Origin: CAYRGQ01 sp964423925
GTDB lineage: Bacteria; Bacteroidota; Bacteroidia; Sphingobacteriales; Sphingobacteriaceae
Assembly (NCBI GenBank): GCA_964423925.1
Contig: CAYRGQ010000008.1
Span: 15,671 to 79,670 of the forward strand
DNA length: 64,000 bases
Direction: 5' to 3'
Part shown: piece after piece, positions 36,795-45,273 of the stretch
How positions within the stretch are numbered: the first letter of the stretch is position 1
Layout of the letters: each line of letters opens with the position of its first letter
Notes under the pieces: generated by a model
Told to the model about the DNA's origin: nothing
Database searches by the model: none
Seen by the model: the letters and a program-made list of their open reading frames with translations, nothing else
Program-made: the position numbers and the translations under genes

Positions 36795-37451
36795 TTAAAA
36801 GAATACGCCTAAATTCAAGCCAAAGTAAGAGCTTTTTGGGTCACCTAGCTTTACGGCGCGGGTAAATCCGTTGTTGAACGTCAAACCGGTTGCAAGCGTT
36901 AGGTTATGATCCAATTGCCATTCCACGCCACCCCCGATGAGCAGACCCAGACGCAGGAAATTGGCGTCGCCGCCCATTGAGGCACGACGTCCGCGGTCAA
37001 CGGCCTCACGGCCACTCAGCTTGAAGCCCGTGGTAAAGCCAAACTGCCCGTAGTAGCTACGGAAGTACCGCTGCGTGCTCTTGAGTTTGACCGATAGCGG
37101 AATCTCTGCGTATTGCAAACGATACTTGCGGATATCTCCCGGGCCCGCTGAACCATCGGCAGTCTCAGAATTCAACGTATTGATGACCAGACCGGTAGCA
37201 AAATAGTAATTTTCGGAGACGCCAAAATCAGCCGCCAATCCGTATGCAAACCCAAACTTGGACGAGCTGTCAAACTCGTTGTTATCGCCATACCGCAACC
37301 AACTGATCGAGGGTGACAACGTGATGCCAAGCGAAACAGGTTTGTACTGGTAGGTAGATTCATAGTAATCCTGCGCACGGGCAACAAACGCTGTCGAGAT
37401 GATCAGGAAAACGAAGGCAGGTACAAGTTTGAGAAAAGTAGTGTTGTTCAT
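36795..37451 (-). CDS. Outer-membrane beta-barrel protein (porin/PorT-like family)
   Basis: A 218-residue protein with a signal peptide (cleavage after VARAQ, about residue 26) and alternating short beta segments ending in an aromatic residue (LNLGVFF), as in outer-membrane barrels. Features such as YYFATGLVINTL and EIPLSVKLKS are typical of the Bacteroidota outer-membrane beta-barrel family related to PorT. It is upstream of nadE with 11 nt between, and divergent from gldB. Function unknown. Confidence 0.8.
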   Translation of the reverse strand: MNNTTFLKLVPAFVFLIISTAFVARAQDYYESTYQYKPVSLGITLSPSISWLRYGDNNEFDSSSKFGFAYGLAADFGVSENYYFATGLVINTLNSETADGSAGPGDIRKYRLQYAEIPLSVKLKSTQRYFRSYYGQFGFTTGFKLSGREAVDRGRRASMGGDANFLRLGLLIGGGVEWQLDHNLTLATGLTFNNGFTRAVKLGDPKSSYFGLNLGVFF

Positions 37452-37537
37452 ATATTACAGGATTTAAAAACAATTTGGCCCTCCATGTTCTTTTTGGCCG
37501 TCTATTCATTAATTTCGTTGCAATCAAGTAATCAAAA

Positions 37538-38572
37538 ATGATGCTCAATTTCCGTCGATGGCAAATTTATCTCTTTTTTTCCATTATCGCACTGTTCGGT
37601 TGTCAACGCACAGAGCGCGTCGACCTTAGCCAAATCGACCTCGAAATCAACATCGAGCGCTTCGACCAGGCCCTGGACAGCCTGACCCTAACCAACATCG
37701 CCGACAAGAACGAGCAATGGAAAAGGCAGTACGGGTCGTTCTATTACGACTATATGCGTTTTATGCTCGAGGCCGGCGACCCCGATGACAGCGCCTCCCT
37801 CACCGACGTGCTCGGCCAAGTGATTCAGACCCCCGATTACGCCGCCCTGAGCCAAGCCGTGCAATCGGCCTTCCCAACGATGGCTAAATACGAACAGGAA
37901 CTAACCGACGCTTTTAAGCATATTCTGTACTACTTTCCAGACACTGACGTGCCCCGCTTTATCTCGTTTCTGTCCGGATTTGGCGTGCAAACCCCGATCG
38001 GAGAGGACTACATCGGTATCGGGCTCGACATGTTTCTTGGTGCGGATTCGGAGTTCTATCCCGCCCTACGTGGCAGCATTCCCTATTACATTTCGCGGCG
38101 GTTTACACCGGAAAACGTGGTGCCGCGCGTGGTGGAAGCGTTCGCCCGGGAAGAGCTCTTCCCGTATACTGAGGCCGAATCACACCTGCTTGACCAGATG
38201 GTACATCACGGCAAAATCCTTTACTTCTTGGATCGCGTATTGCCTGAGGTAGCCGACACCTTGAAGATTGGGTACACGACGGCGCAAATGCAATGGGCAC
38301 AAAACTACGAACGTGATATTTGGGCTTGGTTCCTCAGTGAGAAATTGCTGTACGAATATGACTTTCATCGCATTCAAAAGCATTTGGGTGAAGCCCCCTT
38401 TACACCGGAACTAGGAGAAAACAACGAGTCGGCACCGAAGCTCGGAATATTTCTGGGCTGGAATATCGTTCGTCAATATATGAATCGCAATCCCGATGTC
38501 ACCCTGTCCCAACTCATGGCGATGAACAGCGGTCAGTCCATCTTGGACGGGTCGCGCTATCGCGGGCGATGA
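37538..38572 (+). CDS. gldB: Gliding motility lipoprotein GldB
   Basis: A 344-residue lipoprotein. The signal ends in IALFGC with C22, and the first mature part VDLSQIDLEINIERFDQALDSL is the GldB family start. GldB is required for gliding in Flavobacterium johnsoniae and is conserved in many non-gliding Bacteroidota; its exact role is unknown. Its closeness to nadE is a recurring arrangement in the phylum. The usual partner gldC does not follow here; a DUF2461 gene does. Confidence 0.9.
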   Translation: MMLNFRRWQIYLFFSIIALFGCQRTERVDLSQIDLEINIERFDQALDSLTLTNIADKNEQWKRQYGSFYYDYMRFMLEAGDPDDSASLTDVLGQVIQTPDYAALSQAVQSAFPTMAKYEQELTDAFKHILYYFPDTDVPRFISFLSGFGVQTPIGEDYIGIGLDMFLGADSEFYPALRGSIPYYISRRFTPENVVPRVVEAFAREELFPYTEAESHLLDQMVHHGKILYFLDRVLPEVADTLKIGYTTAQMQWAQNYERDIWAWFLSEKLLYEYDFHRIQKHLGEAPFTPELGENNESAPKLGIFLGWNIVRQYMNRNPDVTLSQLMAMNSGQSILDGSRYRGR

Positions 38573-38611
38573 CCCGGCTAGCTATCTACTAACGTTTACA
38601 ATGCAACAAAC

Positions 38612-39280
38612 ATGCACATCCAACCCACCACCTTGTCCTTTTTGAAACGCCTGGCTGAAAATAACGACCGCGACTGGTTTCAACAGCATCGCGACGACTA
38701 CGAAGCAGCGTGGCAAAACATGAAAGATTTCGTCCAGCAGCTGATTATTGCGCTCGCCACTACCGACCGTTACATCCATGCGGATATCCCGGTCAGCAAA
38801 TGCCTGTTTCGTATCTACCGCGACACGCGCTTCAGCAAGGATAAAACGCCCTATAAAAACTGGTTGGGTGCCGGTATTTCGACCGCCGGCCGCAACATCA
38901 ACGGTCCCGAATACTATTTGCACATCCAGCCGGGCAACAGTTTCTTCGCCAGCGGCTACTGGCGGCCCGAAAAGGAATTCTTGGCGGCAATTCGCCAGGA
39001 GATTGACTATAATGGCGAAGAACTCACCCAGATTTTGGCCGACCCGATATTTTCAAGGCACTGTACGCTGGATAAAACCGACACGCTCAAGCGTCCGCCC
39101 ATGGGATACAGTGAGTCGCATCCGCATATCGACTTGCTTAAGCTGAAGAGCTTCACCGCACTGACCGCGCTTTCGGACTCAGACCTAGGGTCAACAGACG
39201 CCATTGCCCTGCTCAGGGATCGTGCTGAAGCCATGTCTCGCTTCAAATTTTTCCTGCACCGTGCGTTGGGCAACGAATGA
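38612..39280 (+). CDS. DUF2461 domain-containing protein
   Basis: A 222-residue soluble protein matching the TIGR02453/DUF2461 family: FLKRLAENNDRDWFQQHRDDYE at the start, then CLFRIYRDTRFSKDKTPYKNWLGAGIS and PGNSFFASGYWRPEKEFLAAIR. Function is unknown; the family is widespread in Bacteroidota. Starts 39 nt after gldB. Ends 3 nt before the stop of the convergent anmK gene. Confidence 0.85.
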   Translation: MHIQPTTLSFLKRLAENNDRDWFQQHRDDYEAAWQNMKDFVQQLIIALATTDRYIHADIPVSKCLFRIYRDTRFSKDKTPYKNWLGAGISTAGRNINGPEYYLHIQPGNSFFASGYWRPEKEFLAAIRQEIDYNGEELTQILADPIFSRHCTLDKTDTLKRPPMGYSESHPHIDLLKLKSFTALTALSDSDLGSTDAIALLRDRAEAMSRFKFFLHRALGNE

Positions 39281-39283
39281 TTG

Positions 39284-40468
39284 CTAAGCAGGGAAGCTGA
39301 TCTTGCCCATGCACACGGAGGGCGAGTGGAATAACCCTGCTGTGTTGGACGGATCGCCGGCCAAGGTTTCGTTCGCCAGTATGGCGAAAAGTACGGCTTC
39401 CTTCGCGTCGGCAGGTACGCCGAGCGCTTCGAACGGGCTAACTAGGGTGTCTCCGCAACGCTCGCGGACGCCCTGCATCAGTATGGGGTTATGTAAGCCG
39501 CCTCCGCTAACATAGATATGGGGATTTTGGACGCCTAACTGCCGGACAGCTCGGGCAATTCCTTCGGCGGTAAAGGCATTTAGCGTCGCCATGAGGTCCG
39601 CACCGCCAATCGCATCGACACCCGTCCGCCGTTGTGCGTCATCGAGATAAGCGCGATTGAACAACTCGGGACCCGTGGTCTTCGGAAAAGGCAGCTCAAA
39701 AAACGGATGGTCCAGCAACGCTTCCAGTAACGTGGCATCAGCGCGACCGCGCGAAGCCACTGCCCCGTCCTCGTCCATTTCCCGACCGTGTTGGTCCTGC
39801 ATCACTTGGTTCATCAGCGTGTTGCCAGGACCGATATCCGTAGCAAAGGCACCCGTTCCCGACCCGGGCAGATAGGTAAAATTGGCAATCCCACCAATGT
39901 TCAGCAATATCCGATCTTCGCCAGCGCGAGCAAACAAGAGGTAGTCGCCGTAGGCGGCCAATGGAGCGCCTTCACCGCCGGCAGCGATGTGTTTTTGGCG
40001 GAAATCAGCTACGGTAATGATTCCCGCCTGCCTGGCCACGTGATCTCCATCTCCGAGCTGGAGCGTACTGTTAGGTTGATTGACATCGCCCGTGAACGAG
40101 CGTGGCGCATGGTATACCGTTTGCCCGTGGCTGGCGATGGCGTCCACCTGGGAAGGGTCAACCCCCCATTTTTCGAGAGTTTGCCGCACGAGGGATCCGT
40201 GCAATGTGCCGATAGACGCGTTGAGCTGGGACATACTCTGCTGATCGACGGTTCGTTTGGCGAAAACCTCGCGAACCTGCCTGCGAAACGAATCGGCATA
40301 AGGAACGGTTTCAAAGTGTTCCAACGACAAGGACGTCTGCCGCCCGCTTCCACTTATCCGGCACAAGGCAATATCGAGCCCATCCAACGAGGTGCCGGAC
40401 ATAAGGCCTACGATGCGGCGGGATGGCTGGCTAGCCATGCGATACAAGTCGGCGATCTGCTTATTCAT
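39284..40468 (-). CDS. anmK: Anhydro-N-acetylmuramic acid kinase
   Basis: Phosphorylates anhydroMurNAc from cell-wall turnover to MurNAc-6-phosphate, allowing its reuse. 394 residues; the ATP/sugar-kinase fold is marked by VGLMSGTSLDGLDIALC near the N-terminus, IASHGQTVYH, LNIGGIANFTYLPG, DIGPGNTLMNQ, and YVSGGGLHNPILM. It fits functionally with the GH20 hexosaminidase in the window, although the two are not linked. Confidence 0.94.
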   Translation of the reverse strand: MNKQIADLYRMASQPSRRIVGLMSGTSLDGLDIALCRISGSGRQTSLSLEHFETVPYADSFRRQVREVFAKRTVDQQSMSQLNASIGTLHGSLVRQTLEKWGVDPSQVDAIASHGQTVYHAPRSFTGDVNQPNSTLQLGDGDHVARQAGIITVADFRQKHIAAGGEGAPLAAYGDYLLFARAGEDRILLNIGGIANFTYLPGSGTGAFATDIGPGNTLMNQVMQDQHGREMDEDGAVASRGRADATLLEALLDHPFFELPFPKTTGPELFNRAYLDDAQRRTGVDAIGGADLMATLNAFTAEGIARAVRQLGVQNPHIYVSGGGLHNPILMQGVRERCGDTLVSPFEALGVPADAKEAVLFAILANETLAGDPSNTAGLFHSPSVCMGKISFPA

Positions 40469-40592
40469 GGCGTTAAATGTACGTGATATCTTTCACAATT
40501 TGGAGAAGTCGCAGCCCGGATACCCTCTGCATGTCGGTGTGGTGAGCGGTCTCTGGGCCGCCCGCACTTTGCAAACGGCACAGGCCGAAACA

Positions 40593-40624
40593 TTTGTAAA
40601 CAACACGAACATTCGCTAAATTTG
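40593..40624 (+). promoter_or_regulatory. Promoter of gcvH
   Basis: TTTG at 40593-40596, 20-nt spacer, TAAATTTG at 40617-40624. Both elements are perfect and the ATG follows 13 nt later, giving a very short leader. Confidence 0.7.
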
Positions 40625-40637
40625 GAAAAAAATATCC

Positions 40638-41015
40638 ATGAATTTCCCCACAACATTAAAGTACTCCAAGGATCACGAATGGGTTCGTGTGGAAGGCGAC
40701 GAGGCAGTCATTGGCATTACCGATTTTGCACAGCGTGAGCTAGGCGACATCGTATTTGTCGACATCGATACTGTCGGTGACGAGGTGGTTGCCAACAAGG
40801 TTTTTGGCACGATTGAGGCAGTTAAGACTGTGTCGGATTTGTTTATGCCCGTGTCAGGAACGATCCTTGAGGTTAATCCCGAAATCGACGGCGCGCCAGA
40901 GTTGGTGAACCAAGACCCCTATGGCGCCGGCTGGATCGTTCGTATCAAGCTGAACGACGCGGCTGACGTAGCCAGCCTGCTGACAGCGGAAGCCTACCAA
41001 GAGACTATCGGTTAG
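40638..41015 (+). CDS. gcvH: Glycine cleavage system H protein
   Basis: The lipoyl carrier of the glycine cleavage complex, shuttling the aminomethyl intermediate between the P, T and L proteins. 125 residues. The lipoylated lysine is K55 in IEAVKTVSDLFMP. HEWVRVEGDEAVIGITDFAQRELGDIVFVD is the family start. It depends on LipA, coded earlier in the window. A textbook promoter lies directly upstream. Confidence 0.96.
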   Translation: MNFPTTLKYSKDHEWVRVEGDEAVIGITDFAQRELGDIVFVDIDTVGDEVVANKVFGTIEAVKTVSDLFMPVSGTILEVNPEIDGAPELVNQDPYGAGWIVRIKLNDAADVASLLTAEAYQETIG

Positions 41016-41070
41016 CCAAATCTTTGCCCTCAACGATTTTGGCACTGTAATCGCTCGGAAGGTCAGGACT

Positions 41071-41448
41071 ATGAAGCATTATATTTGGGCTTTCTTGTGG
41101 GCGGTTGTGGTGTTGGTGTTGATTTCGATGCCCGGAGATAGCACCCGCGGCGTCCCACACTTCGAGGGGATGGACAAGCTGGTGCACACAGGATTCTTCT
41201 TTGTGTTCACCGTTTTGCTATACTACGGGTCAATCAAACGTAACAAAACGACCCGTCCCTCATGGGATTGCTCGTTAAAGGTGATCTTCGTGTCCCTCTT
41301 CTTTGCTGTGTTGACGGAGTTTATCCAACTCACGATATTCACCCATCGCACGGCCGAAATTTGGGATCTGTTCGCAGATGTCGTGGGCACGGGTATGGGC
41401 GTATTTGCTTATTTGGTGTTTCACCATATCAAAAGCCATGAAACGTAA
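41071..41448 (+). CDS. VanZ family membrane protein
   Basis: A 125-residue membrane protein with four predicted helices and the VanZ-like pattern: DKLVHTGFFFVFTVLLYYG, a basic loop, FFAVLTEFIQLTIFTHRTAEIWDLFADVVGTGMGVF. In Enterococcus VanZ gives low-level teicoplanin resistance, but in Bacteroidota these proteins are general and of unknown role. Commonly found after gcvH in the phylum. Its end overlaps a tiny lipoprotein gene. Confidence 0.85.
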   Translation: MKHYIWAFLWAVVVLVLISMPGDSTRGVPHFEGMDKLVHTGFFFVFTVLLYYGSIKRNKTTRPSWDCSLKVIFVSLFFAVLTEFIQLTIFTHRTAEIWDLFADVVGTGMGVFAYLVFHHIKSHET

Positions 41449-41560
41449 ACGAATCAGTTGGCTGCTGGCCGCACTTGTGGCCTTCGGATCCCTATCGTCC
41501 TGCGCCGTGTTCAACAAGGGGTGCCAATGTCCCTCGGTACACCGAGCTGCTAAGCGGTAA
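41438..41560 (+). CDS. Small lipoprotein, 40 residues
   Basis: Starts at the ATG within the last codons of the VanZ gene (11-nt overlap). It has a basic start (MKRKR), a short hydrophobic stretch, and a lipobox LSSC with Cys 22. The mature part is only 19 residues and keeps two more cysteines (GCQCPSV). Such tiny Cys-rich lipoproteins occur in Bacteroidota genomes but are often missed. A terminator follows 3 nt after the stop. Confidence 0.65.
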   Translation: MKRKRISWLLAALVAFGSLSSCAVFNKGCQCPSVHRAAKR

Positions 41561-41563
41561 ATA

Positions 41564-41598
41564 AAAACGGCCATTCGCGCGTAGCAAATGGCCGTTTT
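41564..41598. terminator. Bidirectional intrinsic terminator
   Basis: A perfect 12-bp stem AAAACGGCCATT / AATGGCCGTTTT with an 11-nt loop, between the small lipoprotein gene and the convergent fabI. Confidence 0.9.
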
Positions 41599-41629
41599 AC
41601 TGTTATATGGATATCAATAAGTCGATTCA

Positions 41630-42454
41630 TTATTGTTCCTTCTCACCGAGCCAATCGATAATGGCTTGACTCACCCCCGTGAACGAGAAGCCCCCATCGT
41701 GGAACAAGTTCTGCATAGTGACCATACGCGTCAGGTCTGAGAATAGCGTGACGGTGTAATCCGCACATTGGTCGGCCGTGGCATTGCCCAGCGGGGACAT
41801 TTTCTCAGCATAAGAGATAAAATCACCAAAGCCTTTCACACCCGAACCTGCGGTGGTCTGCGTGGGCGACTGGCTAATGGTATTCACCCGAACTTTTTTC
41901 TTAACTCCGTACTGGTAGCCAAAGTTGCGGGCGATGCTCTCGAGCAACGCCTTGGCATCAGCCATGTCGTTGTAGTCTGGAAATACCCGTTGGGCGGCAA
42001 TATAAGTCAACGCCACCACGGACCCCCACTCGTTGAGGGCATCTTTCTTCATCGCCGTGGCCAGCACGCGGTGCAAGCTCAGGGCGGAGATATCCATCGC
42101 CTTATGGGTGAAGTCGTAGTTGTTTTCAGTATAATGTAGCCCTTTCCGCACGTTGATGCTCATGCCGATGGAATGCAATATAAAGTCAACACCACCACCA
42201 AAATGTGCGAGCGTTTGGTCAAACAGGTTGTCGATATCTTCCGGGTTGGTCACATCGGCCGGTATCACCGGCGCATTGTTGCATTGCTCGGCCAACTGGT
42301 TGATCGTGCCCATGCGCAACGCAACGGGCGCATTCGTTAATACGATTTCAGCACCTTCGCTCACGCAACGCAGTGCGGTTTTCCAGGCGATGGACTTCTC
42401 GTCCAATGCGCCGAAGATAATTCCTTTCTTTCCTTTCAACAGGTTGTGGGACAT
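41630..42454 (-). CDS. fabI: Enoyl-[acyl-carrier-protein] reductase FabI
   Basis: The NADH-dependent last step of fatty-acid elongation. 274 residues from the ATG at 42454; an in-frame upstream start at 42508 adds 18 residues with no family support. KGKKGIIFGALDEKSIAW is the nucleotide-binding start, and the catalytic tyrosine and lysine are in VFPDYNDMADAKALLE (Y-x6-K). TISQSPTQTTAGSGVKGF and MQNLFHDGGFSFTGVS are also diagnostic. Confidence 0.95.
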   Translation of the reverse strand: MSHNLLKGKKGIIFGALDEKSIAWKTALRCVSEGAEIVLTNAPVALRMGTINQLAEQCNNAPVIPADVTNPEDIDNLFDQTLAHFGGGVDFILHSIGMSINVRKGLHYTENNYDFTHKAMDISALSLHRVLATAMKKDALNEWGSVVALTYIAAQRVFPDYNDMADAKALLESIARNFGYQYGVKKKVRVNTISQSPTQTTAGSGVKGFGDFISYAEKMSPLGNATADQCADYTVTLFSDLTRMVTMQNLFHDGGFSFTGVSQAIIDWLGEKEQ

Positions 42455-42598
42455 AGTCAGGGTTTTTGTAGTCGGTCTATCACTGGCGCCGAGCCAGCAA
42501 CACCGCAATTTGTAATAGTGTTTCGTGTTCTTTATTTATCGGAGCCTTACAGGCCATCCCGATGCGTGTAAAAGTACTACTTTTTTCAATATCATCGA

Positions 42599-44260
42599 CT
42601 ATAGCCGTAACAACTCGGCAGCGTGGCGGACGGCCGCATCTCCGGGGTTGGCACCACCCAGCATCTGCGCGATTTCATCAACTCGCGCCTTGTCGTCCAG
42701 TCGGGCGATCTGGGTGCGCGCTTTGTCATCGCCCGTAGCCTTGTAGACCTTAAAGTGCGTATTGCCCTTGGCTGCAATCTGCGGAAGGTGTGTAATGGCA
42801 ATCACTTGCATGTGTTCGGCAAGCGCTTCCATGGTTTCGCCCACATTAAGCGCAACCTCGCCGGATATGCCCGTGTCGATTTCATCGAAAATAATGGTAG
42901 GCAACGCCGACGAACGGGCGACGATCGATTTAATGGCCAGCATCAAGCGCGACAGCTCGCCTCCGGATGCCACTTTGCTAACCGGCTGGGGAGCCTGACC
43001 CTTATTGGCAGAAAACAAGAAGGCGACCTCATCTCCCCCACTTGGCCGCAATAAGCCATCAGCCACGGGGTTTAGCTGGATGGCGAGGGTGGAGTCAGGC
43101 ATGCCAACCGTACGGAGTATGGCCAGCACGCGATTAATGATGTCGGGTACCACCCTTTTGCGGCTATCACTAAGCTCGGCGGCGAGGGCCCGTGCCTCTT
43201 TTTCCAACGCGGCGACCTGCCTTTCCAATTGCTTGATCTCTTCCTGCCTAGTATCCGATTCCAGCAGTTTTTCCGAAAGCGTTTCGCGCAGGGCAATCAA
43301 TGAGTCCACGTCGGCTAGGCGGTGCTTCTGCTGCAGGCCGTACAGTAGGCTTAACCGTTCGTTTACTGCTTCCAAGCGCTCACCATCATGCACGATCTGT
43401 TGCTCCGCCTGTGCCATGCCATCGGCCAAATCGCGCACTTCGATCGCCACGCTCTGCAGCCGCGAGACTTGTTCCTCCAAAGAAGGCAAATAGCGGGCGG
43501 CTTGCTGAAGCTGTTGCAGGCTCGCCCGCAGTAACTGCTCTACGCTGCCATCCTGCTCTTGTAAAACGTACGTGGCGCCGAGGAGACTGCGTTTGATTTC
43601 CTCGGCATGTTCCAATTGCTTTTGTTCGTCTTCCAGAGCCTGCTGCTCACCGCGTTCAAGCCGCGCTTCTTCCAATTCGTTGAAAAGGAATTGGTGGTAG
43701 TCCGCCTCTGCACTCGCACGGTCCGCCGCTTCACGCAACGCCTGTAACCGCGCCTCTACGGTGCGCCATTCGCGATAGACGGACGCGTACCGCTGTTTGA
43801 GGGAACCGTTGTTGGATACGCTGTCCAGCACCAGCAACTGGAAAGCCGCTGTATTGATCTGCAAGGTAGCATGTTGGGAATGGATGTCAATCAGCCTTTC
43901 GCCGAGGGCTTTTAGTACTTGAAGCGTAACGGGGGTGTCGTTGACAAATGCCCGCGACTTGCCATCGACATTGATCTCACGACGGAGGATCGTGTCGGCC
44001 TCATAATCCAGGTCATGCTCGGCAAAGAAGCTTTTGAGATCGTACCCCGAAATGTCGAAATATCCCTCGATGATACATTTCCGGTCTTGATTGAAGAAAA
44101 AACGACCTTCTGCGCGCTGCCCCAAAATCAACGACAATCCTCCCATGATGATGGATTTGCCCGCCCCTGTCTCGCCAGTCAGGATGTTCAACCCCTTGCC
44201 AGGCAGGATATCCGCCGAATCGATGAGGGCGTAGTTCTTAATGGACAGCCGGTTCAGCAT
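42599..44260 (-). CDS. recN: DNA repair ATPase RecN
   Basis: An SMC-like protein acting in double-strand-break repair. 553 residues. Walker A is GETGAGKS (29-36), followed by a long coiled-coil region (about 150-375), the ABC signature VASGGELSRLMLAIK, and Walker B in TIIFDEIDTGISGEV. Downstream of a PorD-like gene by 30 nt in the same direction, a pairing common in Bacteroidota. Confidence 0.96.
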   Translation of the reverse strand: MLNRLSIKNYALIDSADILPGKGLNILTGETGAGKSIIMGGLSLILGQRAEGRFFFNQDRKCIIEGYFDISGYDLKSFFAEHDLDYEADTILRREINVDGKSRAFVNDTPVTLQVLKALGERLIDIHSQHATLQINTAAFQLLVLDSVSNNGSLKQRYASVYREWRTVEARLQALREAADRASAEADYHQFLFNELEEARLERGEQQALEDEQKQLEHAEEIKRSLLGATYVLQEQDGSVEQLLRASLQQLQQAARYLPSLEEQVSRLQSVAIEVRDLADGMAQAEQQIVHDGERLEAVNERLSLLYGLQQKHRLADVDSLIALRETLSEKLLESDTRQEEIKQLERQVAALEKEARALAAELSDSRKRVVPDIINRVLAILRTVGMPDSTLAIQLNPVADGLLRPSGGDEVAFLFSANKGQAPQPVSKVASGGELSRLMLAIKSIVARSSALPTIIFDEIDTGISGEVALNVGETMEALAEHMQVIAITHLPQIAAKGNTHFKVYKATGDDKARTQIARLDDKARVDEIAQMLGGANPGDAAVRHAAELLRL

Positions 44261-44290
44261 ATTCGTAGAAATTCTTGGATTTATGGCGCA

Positions 44291-45211
44291 TTAACGTCCG
44301 CGCAAGGACTCGTATTTGGTGGTGTTGGCCGGGTCTATCGTGACCAGGATATTGAACGCAGCGGCTTTGTCTGGTGGCGGCATGCCGCTCAACACACCGA
44401 CGAGCTCATCCGATTTTGCCGTGAAAAACACCTGATTAAGCATATTGCCCTGGGCCAATCGGTCCACCTCCTGCAAACGTGGCAGGAGACCAAGGACAGC
44501 TTTACGGGCGCCAGCCTCGTCATCAACCATGCGGTCCAAGCCGCTAAGGTAGAAGGCATACATGAAGTCGCGCAGTGGCTGGTAACGCCGATCAAGCAGA
44601 TTGTTAACTAGCCAGAATCGGTTGTTATTTCCTTCCATGGACCGCCAGCCACTGAAGCCGGTATTCTGGGCGTTGTTCACCACCGCCTGGGCTTGCCGGT
44701 AAAAAGGAGTCCCCCCGCTGGGGCTAAAGGTGTCGGCGTCCATCCCCACAATGACGTACGCATAGTACGCCAGCAGGGAGGTCAAGTTGCTCATATACTG
44801 CTGGTCCGAATAGTCCATCATCTGTCCTTCGTCGTAGCTGAAATCAAAGCTGTTGTCGGCTAAGCTCAGCACGGGGCTATTGTATGACGTGTTGTACACC
44901 GGTCGGGTAGAGATGATCTGGGCCTGGGCCGTGAAGTTGGATGAACCGTCCCACGAAGTGATCGTAATGACCAAACTGCAATCAATCCGTTCTTGGGGCG
45001 CGATTGTACGGTCGCTCCATGCGGTTCTGTTGAGAAAATCCGACATCGCTTTCTCCAGTACGTCCAGCACGCGCTTGTTTGTATTCTGCACCTGCGGCGA
45101 CAGGATCTGGACGCGCGCATTCAGGTCTTGCGCGTTTGCGCTGGAGATAACTATCCCCATCCAGATAGCGACCGCAGACATAAGCCTATAAAACAGGTAT
45201 CGAGTGGACAT
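44291..45211 (-). CDS. porD: DUF4835 family protein (PorD-like, type IX secretion associated)
   Basis: A 306-residue exported protein with signal peptide (cleaved near SSANAQ). QDLNARVQILSPQVQNTNK starts the conserved DUF4835 region; FDFSYDEGQMMDYSDQQYMSNLTSLLAYYAYVIVGMDADTFSP is typical. In Porphyromonas gingivalis PorD is linked to type IX secretion. An in-frame TTG at 45217 adds two residues; I use the ATG at 45211. A perfect -7 box ends 3 nt before that ATG, so the mRNA may be leaderless. Cotranscribed with recN. Confidence 0.85.
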   Translation of the reverse strand: MSTRYLFYRLMSAVAIWMGIVISSANAQDLNARVQILSPQVQNTNKRVLDVLEKAMSDFLNRTAWSDRTIAPQERIDCSLVITITSWDGSSNFTAQAQIISTRPVYNTSYNSPVLSLADNSFDFSYDEGQMMDYSDQQYMSNLTSLLAYYAYVIVGMDADTFSPSGGTPFYRQAQAVVNNAQNTGFSGWRSMEGNNNRFWLVNNLLDRRYQPLRDFMYAFYLSGLDRMVDDEAGARKAVLGLLPRLQEVDRLAQGNMLNQVFFTAKSDELVGVLSGMPPPDKAAAFNILVTIDPANTTKYESLRGR

Positions 45212-45214
45212 GTC

Positions 45215-45222
45215 CAAAGATA
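45215..45222 (-). promoter_or_regulatory. -7 box directly before the porD-like gene
   Basis: Minus-strand TATCTTTG, a perfect TAnnTTTG, with only 3 nt between it and the ATG at 45211. Transcription would begin at the start codon. Confidence 0.45.
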
Positions 45223-45273
45223 ATGAATAAGCCCTTCGTGCCGAATAAATCCCGCAAAAAAATCAGGATGGTG

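Noticed and set aside
39788..40486. 232-codon plus-strand frame opposite anmK
   Set aside because: Antisense to a conserved kinase gene and without family features.
43919..44611. 230-codon plus-strand frame across recN and the porD-like gene
   Set aside because: Antisense to two conserved genes; no signal of its own.
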